From Methylobacterium cerastii (GTDB lineage Bacteria > Pseudomonadota > Alphaproteobacteria > Rhizobiales > Beijerinckiaceae): a stretch of DNA of 64,000 nucleotides. The stretch's first letter is position 1; the number at the start of each line of letters is the position of its first letter. The stretch covers positions 1-64,000 of the forward strand of contig NZ_BPQG01000052.1 in NCBI RefSeq assembly GCF_022179125.1, given 5' to 3'. Both the position numbers and the translations under genes were made by a program. Positions 15,395-23,546 of the stretch are shown here, in pieces. Under the pieces are notes generated by a model. That model worked only from the letters and a program-made list of their open reading frames with translations, did no database searches and was not told where the DNA came from.

Positions 15395-16764
15395 CAGGCG
15401 CCGCCAAGCAGATCCGGCTCAACGCGTTCAACATGAACTGCGTCGGCCACATCAACCACGGCCTGTGGACCCATCCGCGCGACCGCTCGGCCGAGTACAA
15501 CACCCTGCGCTACTGGACGGACCAGGCGAAGCTTCTGGAGCGCGGCCTGTTCGACGGGATGTTCATCGCCGACATCCTCGGCGTCTACGACATCTACGGC
15601 GGCGGCATCGGCGTGACGGCGCGGGAGGCCGTGCAGCTGCCGGTGAACGACCCGACGCTGATCGTTCCGGCCATGGCGGCGGTGACGGAGCACCTGGGCT
15701 TCGGCATCACGCTCAACGTCTTCGCCGAGGCGCCCTACACCTTCGCCCGGCGCCTCTCGACGCTGGACCACCTCACCGGCGGGCGGGTCGGCTGGAACGT
15801 CGTCACCGGCTACCTCGAGAGCGCCCACCGCGGCCGCGGCGAGGCGCTTCCGGCCCACGACCGGCGCTACGATTACGCCGACGAGTACCTGGAGGTGCTC
15901 TACAAGCTCTGGGAGGGAAGCTGGGACGACGCGGCGGTGCGCCGGGACCGCGAGGCCCGCGTGTTCAGCGATCCGGCGCTGATCCGGCCGGTCTCCCATC
16001 GCGGCGAGTTCCTGTCGGTCGACGGCTACCACCTGTGCGAGCCCTCGCCGCAGCGGACGCCCGTCCTCTACCAGGCCGGCGCCTCCGGCCGCGGCCGCGC
16101 CTTCGCGGGACGGCACGCCGAGTGCGTCTTCATCTCGGCGCGGGACAAGGACTCGGCCCGGGAGGCCGTCCGCGCGATCCGCGCCGAGGCCGCCGCCGCG
16201 GGCCGCGACCCGCAGGACGTGAAGGTGTTCATCGGCATCGCCGCCATCCCCGGCCGCACCCGTGCCGAAGCGGAGGACAAGCGCGCCGAGTACATGCGCT
16301 ACGCCAGCGCCGAGGCCGGGCTCGCGCACTTCTCCGCCTCCACCGGCATCGATTTTTCCCGCTACGGCCTCGACGAGCCGATTTCCTACGCCCCCGGCAA
16401 CGCCATCCAGTCGGCCACCGCGGCCGCGGCCAAGCGCGGGCTGACCAAGCGCGACCTACTCTCGGAAATGGGCCTCGGCGGCCGCTACGCGGTGTTGACC
16501 GGCGACGCCGTGGCCATCGCCGACGAGCTGCAATCCTGGGTCGAGGAGGGCGAGGTGGACGGGTTCAACCTCAGCCGCATCGTCGTGCCGGAAAGCTTCT
16601 CCGACTTCATCGACGTCGTGATCCCGGAGCTTCAGGACCGCGGCCTGTACAAGACCGGCTACGCGCCGGGCTCGTTTCGGAACAAGCTGTTCGGCCAGGG
16701 CGACCGCCTGCCCGCCCGCCACGCAGCGCAGGCCTACCGCAGCGCCGCCGCCGTCACGGGCTGA
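15391..16764 (+). CDS. FMN-dependent monooxygenase of the NtaA/SnaA/DszA/DmoA family
   Basis: Encodes 457 residues, a full-length class II flavin-dependent (bacterial luciferase-like) monooxygenase needing FMNH2 from a partner reductase. Recognisable segments are ELRW-like YWTDQAKLLERGLFDGMF, IADILGVYDIYGG, LSTLDHLTGGRVGWNVVTGY and DEYLEVLYKLWEGSW. From memory the sequence is close to dimethylsulfide monooxygenase DmoA and the related DszA/NtaA enzymes. The ATGA overlap with metI ties it to the ABC transporter, implying that the imported compound is oxidised to release sulfur. The exact substrate is unknown. Confidence 0.88.
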   Translation: MTGAAKQIRLNAFNMNCVGHINHGLWTHPRDRSAEYNTLRYWTDQAKLLERGLFDGMFIADILGVYDIYGGGIGVTAREAVQLPVNDPTLIVPAMAAVTEHLGFGITLNVFAEAPYTFARRLSTLDHLTGGRVGWNVVTGYLESAHRGRGEALPAHDRRYDYADEYLEVLYKLWEGSWDDAAVRRDREARVFSDPALIRPVSHRGEFLSVDGYHLCEPSPQRTPVLYQAGASGRGRAFAGRHAECVFISARDKDSAREAVRAIRAEAAAAGRDPQDVKVFIGIAAIPGRTRAEAEDKRAEYMRYASAEAGLAHFSASTGIDFSRYGLDEPISYAPGNAIQSATAAAAKRGLTKRDLLSEMGLGGRYAVLTGDAVAIADELQSWVEEGEVDGFNLSRIVVPESFSDFIDVVIPELQDRGLYKTGYAPGSFRNKLFGQGDRLPARHAAQAYRSAAAVTG

Positions 16765-16780
16765 CGGCCGGCGCGACGGG

Positions 16781-17512
16781 TCAGATGCCGACGCGGCCGA
16801 GGCCCGGCAGCTTGAGGCCGGGGCGGCGGATGTCGAGGCCCGCGACGGCGCCGAGGAGGTTGACCTCGAAGCCCTCGACCCAGCCGAGCGTCAGCCCGAG
16901 ATAGCCGCCGAGGTTGATCCGGAACCCGGTTCCCGACGGCGTGAGGCCGACCCAGCGGCCGTCGTAGGGGAAGTCCTTGCCGATCGCCGTCGCCGGCAGG
17001 CTGGCGCGCATCTCCGGTACGGCGCTCATCACCGCGGCCACGAAGGTGTTCGAGTTCGGCCCGGGCCAGAGGTGGTAGTCGCCGAGCTTGGCATAGCGGT
17101 AGGTGGCGATGGTCTCGCGGATGCGCGGCAGCATCTGCTCCGCATCGGCCCCGTCGGCGGCGAAGACCAGCTCCGGCACGCTGCCGAACCAGCGCCCGTC
17201 CGGCACGAAGCGGTCGACCCAGATCGGCATGCCCCAGGCGGTGTAGTCGAACCGCCGGTAGGCGCGGTCGCCCGCGCCCTTCACGACGATCCAGCTGTGG
17301 CTCGCGATGATGCCGCGCCAGCTCACCGTCCGCGCCGAGAACACCCGCACCACGGCCGCCGGGTTCTGCGCCGCCGGCGGCAGGAGGCCGGCGCTCGACC
17401 GGTCGGCGGTGCGCCAGTCGGCGACGTCGTTGCGCAGGTAGTAGAGGGCCGCCGACACCGCGATCGGGGCGAGGAATACGAACACGAAGACGAGGAGGGC
17501 GATGCGGAGCAC
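16781..17512 (-). CDS. DUF3750-family membrane-anchored protein
   Basis: Encodes 243 residues beginning with one N-terminal membrane helix (IALLVFVFVFLAPIAVSAAL). The periplasmic part contains the conserved-looking VSWRGIIASHSWIVVKGAG and KLGDYHLWPGPNSNTFVA, recognised from memory as DUF3750, a family of unknown function with a possible NlpC/P60-like fold (His and Asn near SNTFV). It converges on the monooxygenase gene and is probably unrelated to it. Confidence 0.75.
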   Translation of the reverse strand: MLRIALLVFVFVFLAPIAVSAALYYLRNDVADWRTADRSSAGLLPPAAQNPAAVVRVFSARTVSWRGIIASHSWIVVKGAGDRAYRRFDYTAWGMPIWVDRFVPDGRWFGSVPELVFAADGADAEQMLPRIRETIATYRYAKLGDYHLWPGPNSNTFVAAVMSAVPEMRASLPATAIGKDFPYDGRWVGLTPSGTGFRINLGGYLGLTLGWVEGFEVNLLGAVAGLDIRRPGLKLPGLGRVGI

Positions 17513-17646
17513 GCGGGTCGGGTCCGGGACAGGGCGGGAAGTTCGGATCTAGGGACGGCGCCGGGCGGTTGGCAGAGCGGTGCGGCGTCATCGCGCCTCG
17601 GTTGGTCGGCCGGACGGCATCACCCCCACCGGCCTGGAATCCTCGC

Positions 17647-18090
17647 ATGTGGTACCTTTACGGCGTCGTCCTGCTCGCCGGGATCGCCAACGCCATCCAG
17701 CCCGGACAGAACGCGGCCTTGGCCAAGGGCTTCTCGCAGCCGATCACCGCCGGCCTCGTCGTCGGGATCACCACGGCCACCACCGTGCTCGTCGTCGGCC
17801 TCGTCACCGGCCGTCTGTCCTGGCCGTCCTCCGGGGGGATGGCGTCGATCCCATGGTGGGGCTGGTTCGGCGGCGTCTTCGGCGGCGGCATCGTGATCAC
17901 GCAGCTGCTGATCGCCCGCGAGATCGGCGCCGGCGCCTTCCTCGGCCTGCTGGTGACGGCGGGCGTCGTCACCTCGGTGCTGCTGGATCACTTCGGCTGG
18001 GTCGGCTTCGCGGTGCATCCGGCGACGCCCTGGCGCATCCTCGGCGGCATCCTGATGGTCGGCGGCGTCGCCCTGGTCGCCCTGTTCTGA
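17647..18090 (+). CDS. YdcZ-family (DMT superfamily, DUF606) membrane protein
   Basis: Encodes 147 residues from ATG 17647 with about five hydrophobic helices filling the sequence. The opening GIANAIQPGQNAALAKGF and the later GGVFGGGIVITQLLIAREIG match YdcZ/DUF606 half-size transporters. Substrate unknown. It faces a convergent MarR gene. Confidence 0.82.
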   Translation: MWYLYGVVLLAGIANAIQPGQNAALAKGFSQPITAGLVVGITTATTVLVVGLVTGRLSWPSSGGMASIPWWGWFGGVFGGGIVITQLLIAREIGAGAFLGLLVTAGVVTSVLLDHFGWVGFAVHPATPWRILGGILMVGGVALVALF

Positions 18091-18111
18091 GGAATCGCCG
18101 GCGCGGTCGGG

Positions 18112-18621
18112 TCAGCCCGCCTCGTCGGGTCGCGCGCCTCGAGCGAACGCCGCGCGGAACCCCGGCCTGGCCAGGGCGGCGAGGACGTCGCGCAGCGCAT
18201 CGGTCCGCTCGCGGCCGAAGGCGGCCTCGAAGCGCGTTTGCGCGTCCTGCCAGAGCGGGATCGACTGTTCCAGCTTCGCGGCGCCGAGATCGGTGAGCGC
18301 CACGCGGCGGACGCGGCGGTCGGCCGCGTCGGGGACGAGGCGGAGATACCCGTCGCGAGCCAGCGGCTTCAGCGTATGGCCGAGGCCGGACAAGTCCATC
18401 ACCATGGTCTCGGCGAGCTGTCCCATGGTCGGGGTGCCCAGCGCGCGGACCGTCACGAGCAGGCTGTGCTGCGTCGTGCGCAGGCCGCACGGCGCCAGCA
18501 CCTCGTCGTAGAGCTGCCCGATGTTGCGCGTCGCCTTACGCAGGGCGGCGTTGCTGCACCGGCTCCGATGGGTGCCGGAGGCGACTTCCACATCGGTGCG
18601 GGCTCGCACACCCTTCGCCAT
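18112..18621 (-). CDS. MarR-family transcriptional regulator
   Basis: Encodes 169 residues with a central winged helix-turn-helix (LAETMVMDLSGLGHTLKPLA) and the wing motif DAADRRVRRVALTDLGAAKL, both typical of MarR. Cysteines near the N-terminus (CSNAALRK, APCGLRTTQ) leave a thiol-sensing role open. It ends 21 bases from the convergent YdcZ gene, which may be its target; this is inference. Confidence 0.88.
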   Translation of the reverse strand: MAKGVRARTDVEVASGTHRSRCSNAALRKATRNIGQLYDEVLAPCGLRTTQHSLLVTVRALGTPTMGQLAETMVMDLSGLGHTLKPLARDGYLRLVPDAADRRVRRVALTDLGAAKLEQSIPLWQDAQTRFEAAFGRERTDALRDVLAALARPGFRAAFARGARPDEAG

Positions 18622-18776
18622 CGTTCGCCTCGTGTCGGCCGGCTTGCCGACGATGCCCAGATACCATGACCGAAGATGCAGGCATATGCCTGCGTTTAAC
18701 TGCGCTCCGATCGGACCGCTGGGTCGGGCCGCGGTAACCGGCTCCGGATGCGGACGCCTCCGGAGCCTGGGATGGC

Positions 18777-18872
18777 TCAGCGCGGGCGGCGACCGACGCC
18801 GCCGCCGAAGCGCCGGCCGACATAGGCGATGAGCTTCGGCACGATGAACGCCGTGAGGAGCTTGCGGATCAT
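18777..18872 (-). CDS. Small hydrophobic-basic peptide in the stress cluster
   Basis: Encodes 31 residues (first 20: MIRKLLTAFIVPKLIAYVGR) with a single amphipathic/hydrophobic helix and a Gly/Arg-rich tail. It is preceded by a fair ribosome-binding site (AGGAC about nine bases upstream). It sits just downstream of the DUF883-like gene on the same strand. Function unknown; too short for routine calling. Confidence 0.5.
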   Translation of the reverse strand: MIRKLLTAFIVPKLIAYVGRRFGGGVGRRPR

Positions 18873-18896
18873 GGGGGCTGTCCTGTTCGGTGGGTG

Positions 18897-19280
18897 TCAG
18901 CGCGTGGGACGCAGCAGCCAGCCGGCGGCGAAGGCCACGGCGGCGAAGGCGATGAGGGTGGTGGCGCGGTTCTCGTCGGCGTAGCCGAGGGCCTGCCGGC
19001 CGTAGGTCTCGCCACGGCGACGCGCGTCGCGGGCGTAGCGGCTGCCGTCGTCGACGAGCGATTCACCGCGGCGCCGGGCCTCGCGGGCAAGGTGCGTGCC
19101 GTCGTCGATCAGGTCCTCGGCCCGGTCTCGGGCGCGACCGTAGGCGTACTGCGCCCCGCCGGCCACTTGGTCGACGGCGCCGCGGACTTGACGGCCGGCG
19201 TCGCCGGTGAGGCCGCCGAGGGTGGTCTGGGCGCGGCCCTTGAGGTGGCGCTTGGCGCCACGGAATTCATCGCGGTTCAT
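18897..19280 (-). CDS. DUF883/CsbD-like stress protein with C-terminal membrane helix
   Basis: Encodes 127 residues from ATG 19280. The start (RDEFRGAKRHLKGRAQTTLG) resembles CsbD-type sequence. The middle contains two or three repeats of the form DGxxxAREARRRGE, and the end is one membrane helix (TLIAFAAVAFAAGWLLRPTR) as in ElaB/YqjD-like DUF883 proteins. Such proteins accumulate in stress and stationary phase; the role here is by analogy. Confidence 0.72.
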   Translation of the reverse strand: MNRDEFRGAKRHLKGRAQTTLGGLTGDAGRQVRGAVDQVAGGAQYAYGRARDRAEDLIDDGTHLAREARRRGESLVDDGSRYARDARRRGETYGRQALGYADENRATTLIAFAAVAFAAGWLLRPTR

Positions 19281-19313
19281 GGTCGGGCTCCGTCGGTGAG
19301 GGGTGAAAAGGGG

Positions 19314-19342
19314 GGCGGGACGGCGTCGTGGGCCGTCCCGCC
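19314..19342 (-). terminator. Strong hairpin after the CsbD gene
   Basis: An 11-base perfect stem (19314-19324 with 19332-19342) and a 7-base loop follow the CsbD stop on the minus strand; downstream the transcript reads CCCCCTTTTC. It probably separates CsbD from the DUF883-like gene. Confidence 0.7.
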
Positions 19343-19380
19343 ACATCGGGTCGGGCGCGTCGCGGGGACGCGCGCGGTGA

Positions 19381-19584
19381 TCAGAACTTGCTCTTCACCT
19401 TGTCGGCGAGGTTCTGGGCGCCGTCCTTGGCGTCGCCGACGATCTTCTGGGCTTCGCCCTTCAGCTCCTGCGCCTTGCCTTCGGCCACGAGCTTGTCGTT
19501 GCCGGTGACGTTGCCGACGCCCTGCTTGACGTTGCCGACGGCCTCGTTGGCCAGGCCCTTGATCTTGTCGGTGGTGCTGCTCAT
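19381..19584 (-). CDS. CsbD-family stress response protein
   Basis: Encodes 67 residues, the normal length for CsbD. Family sequence is clear: MSSTTDKIKGLANEAVGNVK, GNDKLVAEGKAQELKGEAQK, ending in a lysine-rich tail. These small, highly charged proteins are induced by general stress. It is flanked on both sides by strong hairpins, so it is probably a one-gene unit. Confidence 0.92.
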   Translation of the reverse strand: MSSTTDKIKGLANEAVGNVKQGVGNVTGNDKLVAEGKAQELKGEAQKIVGDAKDGAQNLADKVKSKF

Positions 19585-19642
19585 CGAACGTGCTCCTGTC
19601 TTGGGTCGATCGGAAACCGGCCCGATCCGACCGGCGGGATGC

Positions 19643-19664
19643 CGGCCCCGGCGTACCGGGGCCG
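19643..19664 (-). terminator. Hairpin after the 302-residue membrane protein gene
   Basis: A perfect 9-base GC stem (19643-19651 with 19656-19664) around the tetraloop CGTA lies 18 bases beyond the stop at 19682. No T tract. Confidence 0.6.
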
Positions 19665-19681
19665 AAGGGGCGAGGTGGGGA

Positions 19682-20590
19682 TCAGGCGCGGCGGGTGGTG
19701 CCGTAGGCGACAGCCGGGCCGACGGCGCCGAAGCGGCCGCCGAGGAAGCCGGCGAGCGCGCCGAGGATCAGCGCCAGGGCGCCGTAGAACGCGCCCTGGG
19801 TGGCGGCGCTGCGGGTGGCCTCGGCGGCGACCTTGGCCTTCTGCTTGGCGTCGGCGACGGCGGCGTCGTACTGCTTCTCGTAGTCCTGGATCTGCGCCTT
19901 GGCCTGGTCGGCCGGAATGCCCTGGGCCTTGGCCAGCGCGTCGGCGGCGCGGTTCTCGGCCTGGGCCTTCTGGGCCGGGTCGCCCGAGAGCAGGGCGCGG
20001 ACGGCGGAGGCGGCGGCGTCGCGGAGCGCCTGCGGGTCCTGGCCGGCCGCCTGCTGGCGGACGGTGTTCTCGATCCCGTCGAGCGGGTTCGAGATCTTGG
20101 ACAGCGAGGGCGCAGCCGCCTGGGCCGCGGTCTGCACGGTGCCGCCGACGAGCGAGCCGGCGCCGCCCAGCGTGCTGGTCACCGCGCCGAACGCGCCGCC
20201 GACGATCCCGCCGACGGCGGAGGTGAGCAGGTAGAGCACGACGAGGGTGCTCACCGCCCACGACACCAGGCCGTGATAGCCGGCGGTGGCGGCGACCGGC
20301 TTGCCCGAAAGGCGGCCGGCGAGGAAGCCGCCGACGAGGGCGGCGACGATGCCGGACCCGACGAACCAGAGGCCGGCGCCCATCGACAGGGTCGAGGCGG
20401 CGGGGTTGTCGGCGGCGGGACCGCCGACGCTGGACAGGCCGATGCCGACGCCGACCATGTTCAGGATCACCTGGGCGACCAGCGCCAGGACGGCGCCGGC
20501 GAAGATCGCGCCCCAGGAGGCCTGGTGCAGGTGGACGGTCGAGACGGCGCTCGCCGAGGGTGCGGTGGGGATGGTGGAGGTTGTGGCCAC
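19682..20590 (-). CDS. Membrane protein of the stress cluster, sometimes labelled PhnA-like
   Basis: Encodes 302 residues from GTG 20590, chosen for the CGGAG ribosome-binding site about ten bases upstream. It has four or five hydrophobic segments (WGAIFAGAVLALVAQVILNM, FVGSGIVAALVGGFLAGRLS, a long Gly/Ala helix, and GAFYGALALILGALAGFLGG at the end) and an intervening coiled-coil section rich in Ala, Gln and Asp (QAENRAADALAKAQGIPADQ). I recall similar alphaproteobacterial proteins annotated PhnA-like without experimental basis. Probably stress-related by neighbourhood. Confidence 0.7.
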   Translation of the reverse strand: MATTSTIPTAPSASAVSTVHLHQASWGAIFAGAVLALVAQVILNMVGVGIGLSSVGGPAADNPAASTLSMGAGLWFVGSGIVAALVGGFLAGRLSGKPVAATAGYHGLVSWAVSTLVVLYLLTSAVGGIVGGAFGAVTSTLGGAGSLVGGTVQTAAQAAAPSLSKISNPLDGIENTVRQQAAGQDPQALRDAAASAVRALLSGDPAQKAQAENRAADALAKAQGIPADQAKAQIQDYEKQYDAAVADAKQKAKVAAEATRSAATQGAFYGALALILGALAGFLGGRFGAVGPAVAYGTTRRA

Positions 20591-20628
20591 GATGGACTCC
20601 GAAAGACTAGACGCGACGAGGACGGGTG

Positions 20629-20973
20629 TCAGCGGCGGGAATGGATGAGGAGGGCGAGGCCGTAGCCGACGGCGCCGGCGATCATCAGGGCGACGAAGGG
20701 GCTCTCCTCGACCTGGTGGCTCACGGCCCGACGGCCCTGGCGCAGGTAGTGGCCGCCGTTCTCGTAGGCGTCCTCGGCGTAGTCCGCGGCGTCGTCGGCG
20801 ACGTTCCGGACGGCGTCCTTGGCTTGGCCGTAGAGGTTCTCGGCCGAGCCTTGCGCTTCGCGAAAGCGGCCTTCGACCGAGTCGTTGCGCGACCCGACGA
20901 GGTCGCCGACGGCGCCCTGTGCCCTGCCGACGAACTCTTTCGCTGCGCCGGTGACGCGATCCGTATCGACCAT
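20629..20973 (-). CDS. CsbD/DUF883 hybrid stress protein
   Basis: Encodes 114 residues. The first half is CsbD-like (DRVTGAAKEFVGRAQGAVGD, EGRFREAQGSAENLYGQAKD); the second half carries VEESPFVALMIAGAVGYGLA, a C-terminal membrane helix as in DUF883/YqjD proteins. It is the first gene of the minus-strand stress series and lies 38 bases upstream of the next. Confidence 0.78.
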   Translation of the reverse strand: MVDTDRVTGAAKEFVGRAQGAVGDLVGSRNDSVEGRFREAQGSAENLYGQAKDAVRNVADDAADYAEDAYENGGHYLRQGRRAVSHQVEESPFVALMIAGAVGYGLALLIHSRR

Positions 20974-21371
20974 GATGTCCGTCCTGTTCTGAGAGGGTGT
21001 GGAGACGTGTGCGGCGCGTCGCCCGGGCTACGACATGCGCGTGGACCCGGGCTTCGCGTCGGACTTCGAAAAACGAGGTTCGGTGTGGCCCGCGCGGTTC
21101 TGCCCGCGTTCGGGCCGGACCTGCGGTTCTGGGTGCGTTGGTTTCGCTGGGCACGATCCCGTCCGATCGAACGCGCGGCGTGATCCGCACAGGTTCGAGG
21201 GGACGGTTTCGGCCCGCGCTGTTCTTGCTCCGGTGCCGTACTGTCGTTGCGCTTGGTGGGGTGCCCTTCCGGTGCTCTTTGACCGAGCTTGGCCTCAGCT
21301 TCGGGTCACCTTGGAGATGGTGGCGTCACCTCCGGAGGCAATGGTACGAAAGTACTGGTATTCTGATTTAT
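20974..21371. other. Intergenic region, no gene seen
   Basis: About 400 bases between the stress series and the end of the PAS-LuxR gene. The frames crossing it have shadow composition. A short GGTG/CACC hairpin (near 21312-21323) could terminate the PAS-LuxR transcript. I looked for the GGAAC-N16/17-GTT promoter of the alphaproteobacterial general stress sigma factor before 20973 and did not find a clear one. Confidence 0.4.
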
Positions 21372-22829
21372 TCATTTCGGGATCGTTGCCGGCAGGTTGT
21401 GCTCCCGCGCCCATACGATCACCTCGGAGCGCTTGTGCAGGCCGAGCTTGCGGTAGAGCGCGGCGGTGTGGTTGCGGACGGTGTTGCGCGACAGGTTCAG
21501 TCGCTTGGCGATGGTGTCGTCGCTCAACCCCGCGCAGACGAGGCCGAGCATCTGCCGCTCGCGCACGGTCAGGCTGAGGGTCGGGTCCTCGGCGGTCTCC
21601 GCCCCCGGATGACGCAGGCTCGCGAGCTTCTCGATCAGCCCGCGGCTGAACCAGGACGTGTCGGCCATCACCGCCTCGATCGCCTCGAACAGGTCGCGCT
21701 CGGAGCGCTTGCGGTCGGTGATGTCCTGCAGCACCGCCAGGACGAACGCCTCGTCGTTGATGGTGACGCGCTCGGCGGAGACGAGGCAATCGAGGTCGCC
21801 GGCGCTTTCCGCGTGCAGGCAGGTCTCGAGCCCGAGCACGAAGCCGGTACGCATCACGGCGCCTTCGAAGCGCAGGCGGGCCGCATCCTTCGTCCAGAGG
21901 CCGATCTCGTCGGGCGTGCGGCCCACCACTCGGTCCTGCCCGTAGCCGAAGACGCGGGTGAAGGCCTCGTTCACGCCGGTGATGGCGAAGCCCTCGGCCC
22001 GGCACAGCATGGTCGGCACGGGCGTCAGCTGGAACGCCTTGGCGAAGCGCTCCTCGCTCTGGCGGAGTGCCGTCTCGGCCTTCTTGCGCAGCTCCAGGTC
22101 GGCGAAACTGAACAGCATGCACGGCTCGTCGCCGAGCTCCATCGGCTGCCCGGCGACGATGACGAAGCGGGTGCCGCCATCCGGCAGCTCGAGGCAGGCC
22201 TCCATCTGCGGGATGGTGGCGCCTTCGTTGAGGCGGGAGATCGCGAGGTCGCGGCTGCGCGCCCCGGCCAGCACGTCGACCTCGTAGACGCTGCGGCCGA
22301 TCACGGCGTCACGGGTGTAGCCGGTCATCTCGAGGAAGCCGACGTTCACCTTGACGTGGCGCAGGTCCGACAGCCGGCAGATCACGGCCGGCGCCGGGTT
22401 GGCGTTGAAGGTCTTCTCGAACCGCTCCTCCGCCTCGAATTGCGGGGTTACGTTCTGGAGGATCAGGGCGAGGCAGCTCGGCGTGCCGGAGGCGTCCGTC
22501 ACCACAATGCTGCGGAGCGAGTGGACGAAGTCCACGTCCGGCTTGTCGGTGCGCTTCACGTCGACGATGACGTCGTGGAAGGTCTCGCCGCGCACCACGC
22601 GCTCGATCGGGTATTGCTCCGGCAGACGGTTGTTGCGGTAGCGCAGGGAGAACCGGGCGCGATACGCATCGACCGTCTCGCCGAGCTCGGCGAGGTTTTC
22701 GGCGCCGTGCATGGCGAGCGCCGCGTCGTTCGCCCAGACGATGCTCTGGTCGGGCTCGACGAGGATCACCCCTTCGGTCAGGCCGGCGATGATCTGCCGG
22801 AGTTCCGATCTGTCGACGCTCGCGGTCAC
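21372..22829 (-). CDS. Multi-PAS sensor with C-terminal LuxR-type DNA-binding domain
   Basis: Encodes 485 residues from GTG 22829. There are three PAS-type domains in order: about 5-115 (EGVILVEPDQSIVWANDAAL), 130-250 (TFNANPAPAVICRLSDLRHV, FLEMTGYTRDAVIG) and 260-385 (FQLTPVPTMLCRAEGFAITG, FGYGQDRVVG). The end is a GerE/LuxR helix-turn-helix (LTVRERQMLGLVCAGLSDDT, then LNLSRNTVRNHTAALYRKLG). There are no membrane segments, so it should be a cytoplasmic one-component regulator. Signal and targets unknown. Confidence 0.85.
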   Translation of the reverse strand: MTASVDRSELRQIIAGLTEGVILVEPDQSIVWANDAALAMHGAENLAELGETVDAYRARFSLRYRNNRLPEQYPIERVVRGETFHDVIVDVKRTDKPDVDFVHSLRSIVVTDASGTPSCLALILQNVTPQFEAEERFEKTFNANPAPAVICRLSDLRHVKVNVGFLEMTGYTRDAVIGRSVYEVDVLAGARSRDLAISRLNEGATIPQMEACLELPDGGTRFVIVAGQPMELGDEPCMLFSFADLELRKKAETALRQSEERFAKAFQLTPVPTMLCRAEGFAITGVNEAFTRVFGYGQDRVVGRTPDEIGLWTKDAARLRFEGAVMRTGFVLGLETCLHAESAGDLDCLVSAERVTINDEAFVLAVLQDITDRKRSERDLFEAIEAVMADTSWFSRGLIEKLASLRHPGAETAEDPTLSLTVRERQMLGLVCAGLSDDTIAKRLNLSRNTVRNHTAALYRKLGLHKRSEVIVWAREHNLPATIPK

Positions 22830-23060
22830 GGGTGGGTGTGGTCCTGGGAAAGGATCGTCCCAGGGTGGACGATCCCGGCGGCAACCGTTGCGCGAGCAAC
22901 TGGTTCCCACTTCCCGTCGATTTCACTGGTACGATCGTCCCGTCACCGTAGTCTTGATCGCTGGTGCAGCCGGCTCAGGACCGGAACGGCGTTCAAGTTG
23001 GGTGGACGCATGCGCTTCCAGGCCCCGCCGCTCGGCCGCATTCCGCAGCGATGAGAGATG

Positions 23061-23391
23061 TGGCGTCCCCGGCAGGGCTCGAACCTGCGACCCCAGGTTT
23101 CATACCACTTCGGCTTTCGCCGCCGCGGGCGGGTGCCCGCGTTCGTGGCCTGGACTATCCCTTCGCCGTAGGCGCCCGAAGGCGCCCTTAGGTGCCGCCC
23201 GTCTAGTCTCTACACCTTCCCGTGCATGGCACTGCGCGGGCTTGGCTCGGGATCGGCAGGGTTCCGGCGACCTGAATCGCCGGGACCGGAAGCGTTCCCC
23301 GAATTTGAGCGGATCCGCCGCGCGGTTTCCCGATGCGGCGCCCAATTTGCGTTTAGGAAACCTGTGCTCTGTCCAGCTGAGCTACGGAGAC
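23061..23391 (-). tRNA. tRNA-Arg(CCU) interrupted by a group I intron
   Basis: Exon 1 is 23391-23355 (37 bases: acceptor GTCTCCG, D arm, anticodon arm up to CCT). Exon 2 is 23100-23061 (40 bases: AAACCTG, variable region, T arm GCAGG/TTCGAGC/CCTGC, acceptor CGGGGAC, discriminator G, encoded CCA). Joined, they fold into a complete 77-base tRNA: all seven acceptor pairs form (one G-U) and the anticodon stem is CAGGT/ACCTG with loop TTCCTAA. The intron follows anticodon base U36. Bacterial tRNA-Arg(CCU) genes with group I introns are known from Alphaproteobacteria such as Agrobacterium. Confidence 0.93.
23101..23354 (-). ncRNA. Group I self-splicing intron in tRNA-Arg(CCU)
   Basis: The 254-base intron begins after a U (5' splice site) and ends in G at 23101, as group I introns do. 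An internal guide GGGAAACC (23331-23324) pairs with the exon end GGTTTCCT, with the required G-U at the splice site. Conserved core stretches are visible on the minus strand: GAGACTAGACGGGCGG (R element/P7 side) and AAGGGATAGTCC (S element). No open frame for a homing endonuclease is seen, as in other small bacterial tRNA introns. Confidence 0.9.
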
Positions 23392-23546
23392 GTACCGATC
23401 GTTTGTACCATCGTCGCAGCGCGAGTCCACCCGGAACCCAAAGCGGCCGACCTGTTGCCAGCCTGCGCTGGGCGGAGCGGCCCGATCCGGGGCATGCTGT
23501 CCTTAGGGATTCGCGGTGTTCCGATTGGGGCGCGGGAGGCGGGGCG

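Noticed and set aside
20974-21371. EcfG-type general stress promoter upstream of the stress series
   Set aside because: No GGAAC with correctly spaced GTT found on the minus strand in this region.
20997-23054. 685-residue plus-strand frame opposite the PAS-LuxR gene
   Set aside because: Antisense shadow; the minus-strand product has three PAS domains and a LuxR domain.
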